Below are positions 7,787-16,682 of a stretch of 39,418 bases of DNA, one piece after another. The first letter of the stretch is position 1. The number at the start of each line of letters is the position of its first letter. The position numbers and the translations under genes were made by a program. The stretch is from Planctomycetota bacterium (GTDB taxonomy: Bacteria; Planctomycetota; JAJSAM01): contig JALOQY010000016.1 in the NCBI GenBank assembly GCA_025459285.1, positions 1 through 39,418 of the forward strand, written 5' to 3'. The notes beneath the pieces are model-generated. The model was not told where the DNA came from and did no database searches. It worked only from the letters and a program-made list of their open reading frames with translations.

Positions 7787-9994
7787 ATGCGACATGCCCT
7801 CGTACTGACCCTGATCGCCCTGGTGGCGCTCGCGCCCGCGGCGGCCCAGGACACGAAGACTCCGCGTCTCGAGGAACTCGTTCCGGAAAACACGTTCCTC
7901 CTGGCCTCCATTCCCGACCTGCCGGCGGTGACGGCGGGCTGCAAGCAGACGGCGCTCGCGGCCCTCGTCCACGATGAGGAGGTGCAGCGATTCCTCGCCC
8001 CGCTCGGGAAGTTCATCGAGCAGGGACTCGCCGAGGTGGAGCGGGAGCTGGGCCATCCCCTCTCCTCGATCTACGCCATGCTGAAGGGCCAGATCGCCGT
8101 GGCGGTGGTGCACTTCGACCCGATGCAGGGCGGGATGGTGCCGGACGTCGCGTTCTACGCGGATCTCGGATCCTCGGTCTCCGACTTCCGGAAGCTCCAC
8201 GAGGAACTGCTGGCGAAGGGCGGCGAGGAGATGGGTGTCCGGGAGTCGGAGCACCGCGGCGTGAAGATCTGGACGATGGCGGTGCCGCCGGGGATCGACA
8301 TCTCCATGGCGTGCCTCGGCAACGCGCTCGTGGTCACGACGAGGCCGGAGCGGATGGCCGCGATGATCGACGCGGCGCAGGCCGGCCTGCCGGCGAGCCT
8401 CGCGGCGAACCAGACATTCCGCCGGGTGGGCGAGCTGACCGGCGGGGCCGGGAAGATGCTCGACGTCTTCGTGAACGTCGAGTCGATCCTCGGTTACTTC
8501 GCGGAGCAGATGGAGCCGGAGGTGATGCGCGGCCTCGAGAAGAGCGGGATCACCTCGATCAAGGGCGCGGGGTGGGGCTCGTCGTTCTCCGCCGAGGGCG
8601 TGCGCGACTCGCTGACCGTCTACGCCCCGGGCGAGAAGCGGGGTTTCCTCGCCCTGCCTTACGCGAGCAAGGGCGACGGGACCGGGCTCCTCGCGAGGAT
8701 GCCGAGGGAGGCCTTCTATGCCGCCTCCGGCTCGATGAACTTCGCCGCCTTCTACGGGATCCTCCTCGAGACCCTCGGGGCGATCGAACCGTCGGCCCTT
8801 GACGAGGCGACGGGGTACATCCAGCACTTCGAGGAGGTGATGGGCCTCCGGCTGCTGGAGGATCTGCTCGTCCCCATGGGCGAGGAGTTCGGGTTCTACT
8901 CGGCCATGCCGGACGGCGGCGGGCTCATCCCGGACCTCGTCCTCCTGATGCGCCCGAAGGACCCGGCGAAGCTCCTCGCGACCCTCGACCAGCTCGTGGC
9001 GAAGATCGGCGCCATGGCGGAGGACTCCGGCGACGCGAAGGTGGAGCACCGGCGGATGGATTTCTCGGGCCGGGAGATCCACTACGTCCACGTCACGCAG
9101 CGCTGGGGGGACCCGTTCCCGGTCACCCCGTGCTACGTCCTCCACGGCGACCTGGTCGCCTTCGGGCTCTACCCGCAGGTCCTGAAGGACTTCGTGGCGC
9201 GGCCGATCGACGCCCCGGCGGTGCTCACGCGGCCCGACTTCCAGCGCGTGGTGAAGGGCCTCCCGGAGGGCCTCGCCTCGCTCGAGTACATGGACCTGGC
9301 GGCGGGGGTCCGGCTGCTCTACGGAACGCTCGTGCCCATCGCCCAGATGTTCGGGAAGTCCGAGGAGATCCCGCTGGACATGGCGCTCCTCCCGCGCACG
9401 GCGATCGTGGCCAAGCACTTCTTCGGCATGGCCACCGGGATGAAGCTCGACGCGGACGGCTTCACGATGCACTGCTACTCGCCCACCGGCCTCATGCCCT
9501 TCATGGCGGCCATGATGGGAGTCGGGTACTTCACGGCGAGCCGGGCGCAGGCGGTCCGACCTCCGGACGTCTGGGTCCAGCCCGAACCCTACCGGCCGGA
9601 CGAGGAGCCGATGGAGGCCGACGGCGTCGAAGCCCAGCGTCTGCACGACCTGTACGTGGCACTCCTCGAGTACTTCAGCAAGCGCGAGGACTACCCCGCG
9701 GAGATCGGCCAGCTCGTGGAGGCCGAGTGCCTCGACTCGGCGGAGGCGCTCGTCCTGCCGGGCGATCCGGAGCCGGCCTCGACCGCATCGGGCCACAAGA
9801 CCTCCTTCGGCTATGCCGGCGGGGGAGTCGGTCACGTCCTCGACCGGCAGGACGAGGCGGTCTGGATCTACGAGCGGGATGGTCTTCGTGAGGAGGCCCG
9901 GTGGGTGCTCTTCGCGAGCGGCCGCGTCCGGCTCGTGCCGGAGGAGGAGTTCCGGAAGCTCCTCTCCGAGACGCTGAAGTTGATCGGGAAGTGA
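7787..9994 (+). CDS. large secreted DUF3352-like protein of unknown function
   Basis: Protein of 735 residues. The ATG at 7787 has a good GGAGG site and opens a signal peptide (MRHALVLTLIALVALAPAAA, cut near Gln21). The body has a duplicated pattern typical of DUF3352-like exported proteins: P.NT.L..SIPDL near the N-terminus, IAVAVVHFDP and DVAFYADLG strands, and later LLMRPKDPAKL and ALLPRTAIVAKHFFG. No catalytic motif or membrane anchor after the signal is evident. It stands alone between two hairpin terminators. Function is unknown. The family name is my recognition of overall pattern, not a motif-level proof. Confidence 0.72.
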   Translation: MRHALVLTLIALVALAPAAAQDTKTPRLEELVPENTFLLASIPDLPAVTAGCKQTALAALVHDEEVQRFLAPLGKFIEQGLAEVERELGHPLSSIYAMLKGQIAVAVVHFDPMQGGMVPDVAFYADLGSSVSDFRKLHEELLAKGGEEMGVRESEHRGVKIWTMAVPPGIDISMACLGNALVVTTRPERMAAMIDAAQAGLPASLAANQTFRRVGELTGGAGKMLDVFVNVESILGYFAEQMEPEVMRGLEKSGITSIKGAGWGSSFSAEGVRDSLTVYAPGEKRGFLALPYASKGDGTGLLARMPREAFYAASGSMNFAAFYGILLETLGAIEPSALDEATGYIQHFEEVMGLRLLEDLLVPMGEEFGFYSAMPDGGGLIPDLVLLMRPKDPAKLLATLDQLVAKIGAMAEDSGDAKVEHRRMDFSGREIHYVHVTQRWGDPFPVTPCYVLHGDLVAFGLYPQVLKDFVARPIDAPAVLTRPDFQRVVKGLPEGLASLEYMDLAAGVRLLYGTLVPIAQMFGKSEEIPLDMALLPRTAIVAKHFFGMATGMKLDADGFTMHCYSPTGLMPFMAAMMGVGYFTASRAQAVRPPDVWVQPEPYRPDEEPMEADGVEAQRLHDLYVALLEYFSKREDYPAEIGQLVEAECLDSAEALVLPGDPEPASTASGHKTSFGYAGGGVGHVLDRQDEAVWIYERDGLREEARWVLFASGRVRLVPEEEFRKLLSETLKLIGK

Positions 9995-10001
9995 GCTTTC
10001 G

Positions 10002-10030
10002 TTCAACCGTTCCGGGGCCGCGCGTAGACT
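10002..10030 (+). promoter_or_regulatory. candidate promoter for the threonine aldolase operon
   Basis: TTCAAC (10002-10007), a 17-base spacer and TAGACT (10025-10030). The -10 box falls inside the loop and stem of the upstream gene's terminator, so the two signals share sequence. It lies 45 bases before the ATG at 10076. Confidence 0.35.
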
Positions 10031-10050
10031 GGCGCGGCCCCGGTCGTTTT
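10012..10050 (+). terminator. hairpin terminator after the DUF3352-like gene
   Basis: A perfect 12-base-pair stem (10012-10023 with 10032-10043), an 8-base loop and TCGTTTT after it. The U-tract is short, so strength is uncertain. Confidence 0.65.
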
Positions 10051-10075
10051 CACGACCGACCTCACGGAGAGGCGC

Positions 10076-11116
10076 ATGCATGAGGTGGCGGACTTCCGAA
10101 GCGACACGGTGACCCGGCCGACGCCGGCGATGCGCCGGGCCATGGCCGAGGCCGAGGTAGGGGACGACGTCCTCGGCGACGACCCGACGGTCAAGCGCCT
10201 CGAAGCCCTCGTGGCCGGGCTCTTCGGGAAGGAGGCCGGCCTCTACGTCCCCTCGGGCACGATGGGCAACTCCGTCTCGATCGGCGCCCAGGTCCGCCCC
10301 GGCGAGGAGATGATCGCCGAGGAGTGGGCCCACTGCGTGAACTTCGAGGGGGGCGCGGCGGGGGCCGTCTGGGGGGCGATGGTGCGGACCCTGCCCGGGG
10401 GGCGGGGGGCGCTCGACCCGGACCTGGTCGCGAAGTGGATCCGGCCGGGCAGCCTCCACACGCCGCGGACGGCCCTCGTGGCGGTGGAGAACACCCACAA
10501 CTTCCACGGCGGGGCCGTCGTGCCCCTCGGGACTCTCCGGTCGCTCCGGGACCTGACACGCGAGAGAGGCGTGCGCCTGCACCTCGACGGGGCGAGGATC
10601 TGGAACGCCGCGACGGCCAGCGGGGTGACGCTCAGGGAGTACGGCTCGCTGGCGGATACCCTCTCGGTCTGCCTGTCGAAGGGGCTTTGCGCACCGGTGG
10701 GCTCGGTGGTCCTCGGTGACCGGGAGTTCATCGACCGCGCCCGGCAGCTCCGCAAGAGGCTGGGAGGGGGCATGCGGCAGGTCGGAGTGCTCGCCGCGGC
10801 GGGAATCGTCGCGGTTGAGGAGATGCGAGGGCGGCTCGCCGAGGACCACGCGAACGCCCGGCTCCTCGCCGACGGGATGGCGCGTCTCCCGGGCCTCGAG
10901 CGGGCCGGGGAGCTCGTGGAGACCAACATCTTCTTCGTGCGCACGACACGGGGGCCGGCACGGGATCTCGTCGAACGTCTTTCGAAGGAGCGCATCCTCG
11001 CCCTCGCCATGGGCGAGCGCCTCTGCCGGTTCGTGACGCATCACGACGTGGATCACGGCGACGTCGAACGCGCCCTCGCGGCGATGGGACGGATCCTCGG
11101 GGGAGGAGGTTCGTAG
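10076..11116 (+). CDS. low-specificity threonine aldolase
   Basis: PLP-dependent cleavage of threonine or allo-threonine to glycine and acetaldehyde (beta-eliminating lyase/aromatic aminotransferase fold). The protein has 346 residues. The opening [18 protein letters not shown] and [13 protein letters not shown] are diagnostic. His86 ([11 protein letters not shown]) stacks on [13 protein letters not shown] (169-178) binds the cofactor, and Lys202 in [12 protein letters not shown] is the Schiff-base lysine. The ATG at 10076 follows a GGAGAGG site. The stop shares one base with the next gene's GTG, so this is the first gene of a five-gene coupled string. Its stereospecificity cannot be read from sequence. 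Confidence 0.92.
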   Translation: MHEVADFRSDTVTRPTPAMRRAMAEAEVGDDVLGDDPTVKRLEALVAGLFGKEAGLYVPSGTMGNSVSIGAQVRPGEEMIAEEWAHCVNFEGGAAGAVWGAMVRTLPGGRGALDPDLVAKWIRPGSLHTPRTALVAVENTHNFHGGAVVPLGTLRSLRDLTRERGVRLHLDGARIWNAATASGVTLREYGSLADTLSVCLSKGLCAPVGSVVLGDREFIDRARQLRKRLGGGMRQVGVLAAAGIVAVEEMRGRLAEDHANARLLADGMARLPGLERAGELVETNIFFVRTTRGPARDLVERLSKERILALAMGERLCRFVTHHDVDHGDVERALAAMGRILGGGGS

Positions 11117-12447
11117 TGGGGATCTTCAAGGCCTACGACATCCGCGGACTCTACGGCTCGGAGATCACGCTGGAGACGGCGGAGAGGATCGGGCGCGCTT
11201 TCGCGGAGTTCCTGAAGGGGAAGCGGGTGGCGGTGGGCCGGGACATGCGTTCCCACGGGGAGGCGGTGAAGACCGCGCTCGTCCGGGGGCTGATCCGGGG
11301 CGGCCTCGAGGTCCTCGACATCGGTATCACCTCCACGCCGATGGGCTACTTCGCGGTGGGGCACTACGGCCTCTGCGGCGGCATCCAGGTGACGGCCTCC
11401 CACAACCCGGCCGCCTACACGGGCTTCAAACTGACCCGGGCGGGAGCCGTTCCGATCTCCGAGAACACCGGGATCGCGGAGATCCGGAAGCTCACGGAGC
11501 GGCCGCCGGCGAAGGACGTCGAGCCGAAGGGCACGGTCAAGCCGCTCGACATCCGGCGGGACTACGTGGCGCACGTCCTCGCCCTCGCCGGCGGCGTCGG
11601 GCCGCTCCATGTCGCGGTGGACGCCGCGAACGGCATGGGGGGACTGGAGACGGAGATGATCCTGCCGCACCTCCCGGTGCGACTCTCGGCCCTGTACCTG
11701 GAACGGGACGGCAGTTTCCCGAACCACGAGCCGAACCCGCTCCGTGCCGAGAACCTGAAGGACCTGATCCGGCTCGTGAAGCGGTCGGGAGCGGACCTCG
11801 GGGTCGCCTTCGACGGGGATGCCGACCGGGCGTGCTTCGTGGACGAGAAGGGCGGGATCGTCACGAACGACCTGACCACCGCGCTCCTCGCGATGGAGAT
11901 CCTGCCCGGCAATCCCGGACCGGTGGTCTACGACCTGCGATCCTCTCGCGTGCTCCCCGAGGTGATCCGGCAGTATGGTGGCACGCCGATCCGGGAGCGC
12001 GTGGGCCACGCCTTCCTCAAGGACCGCCTGCGCCGCGAGAACGGGGTTTTCGGCGGCGAGTTCTCGGGCCACTACTACTTCCGGGAGAACTTCGGTGCGG
12101 ACTCCGCCATCATCGCGCTCGTCATGGTGCTGAAACTCCTCTCGAAGGCCGGAAAGCCCTTCTCCGAGGTCCTTGCGCCGCTCCGCCGGTACCACATGAC
12201 CGGAGAGGTCAACTTCGAAGTCGAGGACAAGGACGCGAAGATCCGGGAACTGGCCGAGGCGTTCCCCGACGGGGAGATCGACGACCTCGACGGAGTCACG
12301 GTGCAGTACCCGGACTGGTGGTTCAACGTGCGGAAGTCCAACACCGAGCCGCTGCTCCGCCTGAACCTGGAGGGCATGACCGAGGAGGCCTTCCACAAGG
12401 GACGGGAGCGGGTGATGAAGATCCTCGGCACCCCGGTGGACCGATGA
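11116..12447 (+). CDS. phosphomannomutase/phosphoglucomutase family enzyme
   Basis: Interconverts hexose-1- and hexose-6-phosphates for cell-surface sugar synthesis. The protein has 443 residues with the four usual segments: KAYDIRGLYG at the N-terminus, the phosphoserine loop TASHNP (Ser95), the metal loop FDGDADR, the sugar-recognition loop GGEFSGHYYF, and the phosphate-binding RKSNTEPLLR near the C-terminus. The GTG start overlaps the threonine aldolase stop by one base, and the stop overlaps the lipA start by four. Mannose versus glucose preference (ManB or AlgC type) is not clear from the motifs. Confidence 0.92.
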   Translation: MGIFKAYDIRGLYGSEITLETAERIGRAFAEFLKGKRVAVGRDMRSHGEAVKTALVRGLIRGGLEVLDIGITSTPMGYFAVGHYGLCGGIQVTASHNPAAYTGFKLTRAGAVPISENTGIAEIRKLTERPPAKDVEPKGTVKPLDIRRDYVAHVLALAGGVGPLHVAVDAANGMGGLETEMILPHLPVRLSALYLERDGSFPNHEPNPLRAENLKDLIRLVKRSGADLGVAFDGDADRACFVDEKGGIVTNDLTTALLAMEILPGNPGPVVYDLRSSRVLPEVIRQYGGTPIRERVGHAFLKDRLRRENGVFGGEFSGHYYFRENFGADSAIIALVMVLKLLSKAGKPFSEVLAPLRRYHMTGEVNFEVEDKDAKIRELAEAFPDGEIDDLDGVTVQYPDWWFNVRKSNTEPLLRLNLEGMTEEAFHKGRERVMKILGTPVDR

Positions 12448-13385
12448 CCGACGGCACGCCGGACAAGGCCCCCGGCCTCGATGCCTACCGCGTCCGCCGG
12501 CCCGCGGCGGGGCGCTTTCCCGAGTGGCTCCGGAAGAAGCTGCCGGCCGGCGACCCCATGCGGCCGGTGCGGGACATCCTGAAAGGGCTGCGCCTCGTGA
12601 CGGTTTGTGAGGAGGCGCGCTGCCCCAACCTGTCCGAATGCTGGGGCGGCGGCACCGCCACCTTCATGGTGATGGGCGGTGTCTGCACGAGGAACTGCGG
12701 CTTCTGCGCCGTGGAAGGGCCGCGGCGCCCCGCGCCGCTCGACCCGGAGGAGCCGGAGCGCGTGGCGAAGGCGGCGGAGGCGATGGGTCTTCGCCACGTG
12801 GTCATCACTTCCGTGGACCGCGACGACCGGCCCGACGGGGGAAGCGCCCACTTCGCGGAGGTGGTGCGGGCGGTGAGGGCGAAACTCCCCCGGGCGAAGG
12901 TGGAGGTCCTCACGCCGGATTTCCGGGGCGTCCGCGAGGACATCCTGCGGGTCCACGCGGCGGGACCGCACGTCTACAACCACAACGTGGAGACCGTGCC
13001 GCGACTCTACGGGACGGCCCGGCCGATGGCGCGCTACGAGTGGTCGCTCTTCGTGCTCGACACGGCAAAGCGGGCGGGGGGCTGTTTCACGAAGTCCGGG
13101 CTGATGGTCGGCCTCGGCGAGACCTTCGAGGAACTCGTCGAGGTCTTCCGGGACCTGCGGGGGGTCGGCTGCGACATGCTGACGATCGGCCAGTACCTCC
13201 GGCCCTCGCCGGAGAACCTGCCGGTGGCGCGCTACGTGCCACCGGAGGAATTCGACGAACTGAAGCGTCGGGCGTTCGACCTCGGCTTCCGGGCGGTGGC
13301 CTCCGGCCCCTTCGTGCGATCGAGCTACCACGCGGCGGAGGTCTTCGACCCGGTCGGCGGCGAGACCACCGGGAAGGAGGGCTGA
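12444..13385 (+). CDS. lipA: lipoyl synthase
   Basis: Radical-SAM enzyme that inserts two sulfurs into protein-bound octanoate to make lipoate. The protein has 313 residues. The auxiliary-cluster cysteines are C55, C60 and C66 (CEEARCPNLSEC). The radical-SAM cluster is CTRNCGFC (C81, C85, C88). The C-terminal RSSYHA (292-297), whose serine ligates the auxiliary cluster, is present, as is YNHNVETV. The ATG overlaps the previous stop by four bases. No lipB or lipoate-accepting protein is nearby, so its placement among sugar and larC-type genes looks like simple operon packing. Confidence 0.96.
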   Translation: MTDGTPDKAPGLDAYRVRRPAAGRFPEWLRKKLPAGDPMRPVRDILKGLRLVTVCEEARCPNLSECWGGGTATFMVMGGVCTRNCGFCAVEGPRRPAPLDPEEPERVAKAAEAMGLRHVVITSVDRDDRPDGGSAHFAEVVRAVRAKLPRAKVEVLTPDFRGVREDILRVHAAGPHVYNHNVETVPRLYGTARPMARYEWSLFVLDTAKRAGGCFTKSGLMVGLGETFEELVEVFRDLRGVGCDMLTIGQYLRPSPENLPVARYVPPEEFDELKRRAFDLGFRAVASGPFVRSSYHAAEVFDPVGGETTGKEG

Positions 13386-14152
13386 TGGGACCGCTCATCA
13401 CCCTGACGACGGACTTCGGTGAGGGCACCTACGTGGCGCAGGTCCGCGGGGTGATCCTGTCCCTCCTGCCCGAGGCACGGGTGGAGGACCTCTGCCACGC
13501 CATCGCGCCGGGCGACGTGCGCGAGGCGGCGTACGTGCTGGAGACGGTCGTGCCGGCCTATCCGGAGGGATCGGTCCACCTCTGCGTGGTGGACCCGGGC
13601 GTCGGCGGGACACGCCGAGCGATCGCCGCGGCCTTTGCCGGGCGGATGCTGGTGGGGCCGGACAACGGCGTGTTCACGGCGTTCCTCGACCGGGCCGACG
13701 AGGTGCGGGAGGTCACGAACACCGCGCTCTTCCTGCCCGAGGTGAGCGCGACATTCCACGGCCGGGATGTCTTCGCTCCGGTCGCCGCGCAGCTCGCGGG
13801 AGGACTGCCGCTGCCAGTGGTGGGGCCCCTGCTGTCGGCGTCGCCGGTGCTCCTGTCGGACCTGCGGGCGGCCGGCGACGACGGCGTGGTGCTCCACGTG
13901 GACCGTTTCGGGAACCTCGTCACGAGCTTCCCGGCGAGGGCGCTGGAGGACCGGCCGGCGGCGGCGCTCTCCGGTCCGGGGGGCTCGGTGGCGGCCCGGG
14001 CACGCACGTTCTGCGAGGCGGAGGGGGACCGGCCCTTCCTCTACGCCGGGAGCGGCGGGCGGATCGAGGTGGCGGTGAACGGCGGGAGCGCCGCGGCCGT
14101 CCTCTCCTGGGGCCGGGGAACCGCGCTCGCGTTCCGGGAGGTGGTGTCGTGA
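13385..14152 (+). CDS. SAM hydroxide adenosyltransferase (DUF62 family)
   Basis: Hydrolyses S-adenosylmethionine to adenosine and methionine in characterised relatives (fluorinase/chlorinase superfamily). The protein has 255 residues. It carries LTTDFGEG.YVAQ.RGVIL at the N-terminus, VVDPGVGG, VGPDNGVF and TFHGRDVFAP, then DRFGNLVTSF in the second domain. The ATG overlaps the lipA stop (TGATG), and its stop overlaps the larC GTG by four bases, so it is probably co-translated with larC. The physiological reason for SAM hydrolysis is not known. Confidence 0.9.
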   Translation: MGPLITLTTDFGEGTYVAQVRGVILSLLPEARVEDLCHAIAPGDVREAAYVLETVVPAYPEGSVHLCVVDPGVGGTRRAIAAAFAGRMLVGPDNGVFTAFLDRADEVREVTNTALFLPEVSATFHGRDVFAPVAAQLAGGLPLPVVGPLLSASPVLLSDLRAAGDDGVVLHVDRFGNLVTSFPARALEDRPAAALSGPGGSVAARARTFCEAEGDRPFLYAGSGGRIEVAVNGGSAAAVLSWGRGTALAFREVVS

Positions 14153-15303
14153 CGGCGGCCCTGTTCGAGCCTTTCGGCGGCATCGCCGGCGACATGACGG
14201 TTTCGGCCTTCCTCGACCTGGGGATGGAGATCGAGGTGCTGCGCGCCGGTCTCTCGGCGCTGCCGCTGCCCGGCTATGCGGTTTCGGCGGAGAAGGTATG
14301 GCGCGGGGCGATCCGGGCCACGCACTTCTCGGTCGCCATCGACGAGCACCATCCGCACCGCGGACTCCGGGACGTCCGGGAGATCATCGAGAGGGGGAGG
14401 CTCCCCGCCCGCGTGACGGCGCGGGCGCTCGAAGTCTTCAAGCGCCTCGCGGAGGCCGAGGGGAAGGTCCACGGGGTACCCCCGGAGGAAGTGCACTTCC
14501 ATGAGGTGGGCGCCGTGGATGCGATCGTGGACGTGGTGGGGACGGCGCTGGCGCTGGAGCACTTCGGCGTGGAGAGGGTCCTCTGCACGAGGATCCGCAC
14601 CGGCACGGGGGAGGTCGAGTGCGCGCACGGCCGGATCCCGGCGCCGGGCCCGGCGACGCTCTCGCTCCTCACGGGGTTCCCCCTGGAGATCGCCGAGGGG
14701 GAGGGCGAGACGGTGACGCCCACCGGAGCGGCGATCCTCGCCGGGCTTTCGAAGCCCCTGGGCCACGGTGCGACCTTCACCCCGCGCGCCTGCGGCTTCG
14801 GCGCGGGCACCCGGGACGACACCGCCCGGCCGAACGTGCTGCGCATCACGCTGGGGGAGGCCGGACCCGGGGCCGCGGTCGACGAGGTGGAGGAGATCGA
14901 GGCGAACCTCGACGACCTCTCGCCGGAGGTCACGGCCCACGCGGCGGCGCAACTCCTTTCGGCGGGGGCCCTCGATGCGTGGCTGACCCCGATCGCCATG
15001 AAGAAGGGGCGGCCGGGGACTCTCCTCTCCGTCCTCGCCCGTCCGGTCGATGCGGACCGATTGGCGGAAATGGTGCTCCGGGAGACCAGCACGTTCGGCG
15101 TGCGGCGGAGCCGGAAGTCACGCACGGTCCTCGACCGCCGTCACGAGCGCGTGGAGACACCGTTCGGGCCGGTGCGGGTGAAGATCGGCCTCCGGCGCGG
15201 CGAAGTGCTCACGCGGGCCCCGGAGTACGAGGACTGCGCGCGACTCGCCGCGGAGAAGGGCGTGCCGGTCCGCGAGGTCTACCTCGCGGCGCTCCGGGCC
15301 TGA
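14149..15303 (+). CDS. larC: nickel-pincer cofactor nickel-insertion protein (LarC family)
   Basis: LarC inserts nickel into the pyridinium bis-thiocarboxylate nucleotide to complete the nickel-pincer cofactor first found in lactate racemase. The protein has 384 residues in one uninterrupted frame; some Lactobacillus larC genes need a programmed frameshift, this one does not. Visible hallmarks are FGGIAGDM near the N-terminus, HFHEVGAVDAIVDVVG, TPTGAAIL, and the C-terminal EIEANLDDLSPE, MKKGRPG and TSTFGVR. The GTG start overlaps the DUF62 stop. larA, larB and larE are not in this window, so the cofactor's user here is unknown. Confidence 0.92.
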   Translation: MTAALFEPFGGIAGDMTVSAFLDLGMEIEVLRAGLSALPLPGYAVSAEKVWRGAIRATHFSVAIDEHHPHRGLRDVREIIERGRLPARVTARALEVFKRLAEAEGKVHGVPPEEVHFHEVGAVDAIVDVVGTALALEHFGVERVLCTRIRTGTGEVECAHGRIPAPGPATLSLLTGFPLEIAEGEGETVTPTGAAILAGLSKPLGHGATFTPRACGFGAGTRDDTARPNVLRITLGEAGPGAAVDEVEEIEANLDDLSPEVTAHAAAQLLSAGALDAWLTPIAMKKGRPGTLLSVLARPVDADRLAEMVLRETSTFGVRRSRKSRTVLDRRHERVETPFGPVRVKIGLRRGEVLTRAPEYEDCARLAAEKGVPVREVYLAALRA

Positions 15304-15331
15304 AGCCGGTCCGGAATTCGCGGCGCCGATC

Positions 15332-15360
15332 TTGCATCGCAGTTGCAGGAGCGGTAGGCT
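15332..15360 (+). promoter_or_regulatory. candidate promoter of the Ser/Thr kinase gene
   Basis: TTGCAT (15332-15337), a 17-base spacer and TAGGCT (15355-15360). Transcription would start near 15367, just ahead of the GTG at 15377. This argues against the in-frame TTG at 15332 as a start codon, since it would be part of the -35 box. Confidence 0.4.
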
Positions 15361-15376
15361 GCTCCGGGGCTTCATC

Positions 15377-16682
15377 GTGCCAGCCACAGACCCATCGAAG
15401 GACCGCGGGGGACGCGCCGGGGAGGATGTCCGGGCGGCGGCCGACACGCGCCGGTTGCCGGAGGAGGTGACCGACTGGTTCGTGCGTGAGCCTGTCGGCG
15501 AGAGGGTTTCCCCGATCGTCCCGGCACCGGGTGGGGCCGGCCCGGTGGACATGCCGGATCTCCGGGTGGTGACGGACGGCCGATATGCCGAGTTCGAGTT
15601 CGTGGGTCGCGGCGGCATGGGCAGCGTGTACCGGGCACTCGATCGGGAAACCAACCGGCGCGTGGCGCTGAAGATCGTCCGGACCGAGGGCGAGAGGATC
15701 GCGGACCCGCTCTCGGCGACCGCGCCGCCGACCGGAACCGCGGACCACGCCCTGTTCCTCCGGACCGCGGTGAAGTTCCTGCAGGAAGCCTGGGTGACGG
15801 CGGGTCTCGAACATCCCGGCGTCATCCCGGTCTACGAGGTGGCCCGCACGAAGTCCGGGGTGCCCTTCTACACGATGCGCTACCTCGCGGGGCGGCGGAC
15901 CCTCGACAAGGCGATCGAGGAGTCGGGGGGCCTCGATGATCGACTGGCGCTCCTCGATGCGTTCCTCACGGTGTGCGGTGCGGTGGAGTACGCCCACACC
16001 CGGGGGGTGGTGCACCGGGACCTGAAGCCCTCGAACATCGGGCTCGGGGCGTTCGGCGAAGTCGTCGTCTTCGACTGGGGGCTCGCGAGGCTCCTGGGCC
16101 GGCCGGACTCGGAGGCGGACCGCTGGCGCGCACGGATCAGGGACCTGCGCCGCGGCCGCGATCCGCACGAACCGCAGGGCGTGTTCGGGACCCCCGGCTA
16201 CCTCTCGCCGGAGGCCGTCTTCGGGGGGCCGGAGGAGACCGACGAGCGCAGCGATGTCTACGCCCTCGGGGTGATCCTCTACCGGATCCTGACGAAGCGC
16301 CTGCCCTTCGACTTCGCGGAGTTACCCGGGTGTTCCCGGAGCCCTCTCGGCGGTCTGTGCCGGAGCGCTGGCGCGGAACCCCGCCGCGCGGACCCCGTCC
16401 GTGCGGGCCCTGAGCGACGGTGTACGGGCGCACCTCCGGGAGAGCGCCGGCGAGGCGGAGGTCGGCCGGCTCATGCGTGAGGCCCGGAAGGCCTGGGACG
16501 GGGCCGAGGACCTCTCGGGCCTCGATCTCCTCGGCCGGGTGGAGCAGGTGCTGGCCCGAACGGCCCGCGTGCTCGAACTGCGTCCGGGGCGGCCCGATGC
16601 CCTGTTGCTCGCGGAGTGCGCCCGCGCGGGCCGCATCCGGGCCGTGGAGACGCTCACCGGCCCGGGGCGGCGCGAAGGGTGA
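15377..16682 (+). pseudogene. eukaryotic-type Ser/Thr protein kinase, frameshifted near 16320
   Basis: A Hanks-type kinase. The domain is intact through subdomain IX: glycine loop GRGGMGSVYRA, VALKIV lysine, catalytic HRDLKPSNIG, metal-binding DWG (usually DFG), GTPGYLSPE, and DERSDVYALGVILYRILT. Near 16305-16325 the frame runs into an unrelated tail, while the next frame continues as a normal kinase C-lobe (PGVPGALSAVC, then ARTPSVRALSDGVRAHL) to the stop at 16680-16682. Dropping one base around GAGTTACCC restores one protein. This is either a recent mutation or a sequencing error; the tail shows no decay. No transmembrane helix is seen. The 3' end overlaps the convergent metallophosphoesterase gene by 29 bases. 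Confidence 0.8.

Noticed and set aside
15332-15379. TTG at 15332 as start of the kinase gene
   Set aside because: It coincides with a -35 box (TTGCAT) 17 bases before TAGGCT; GTG 15377 is a better start.
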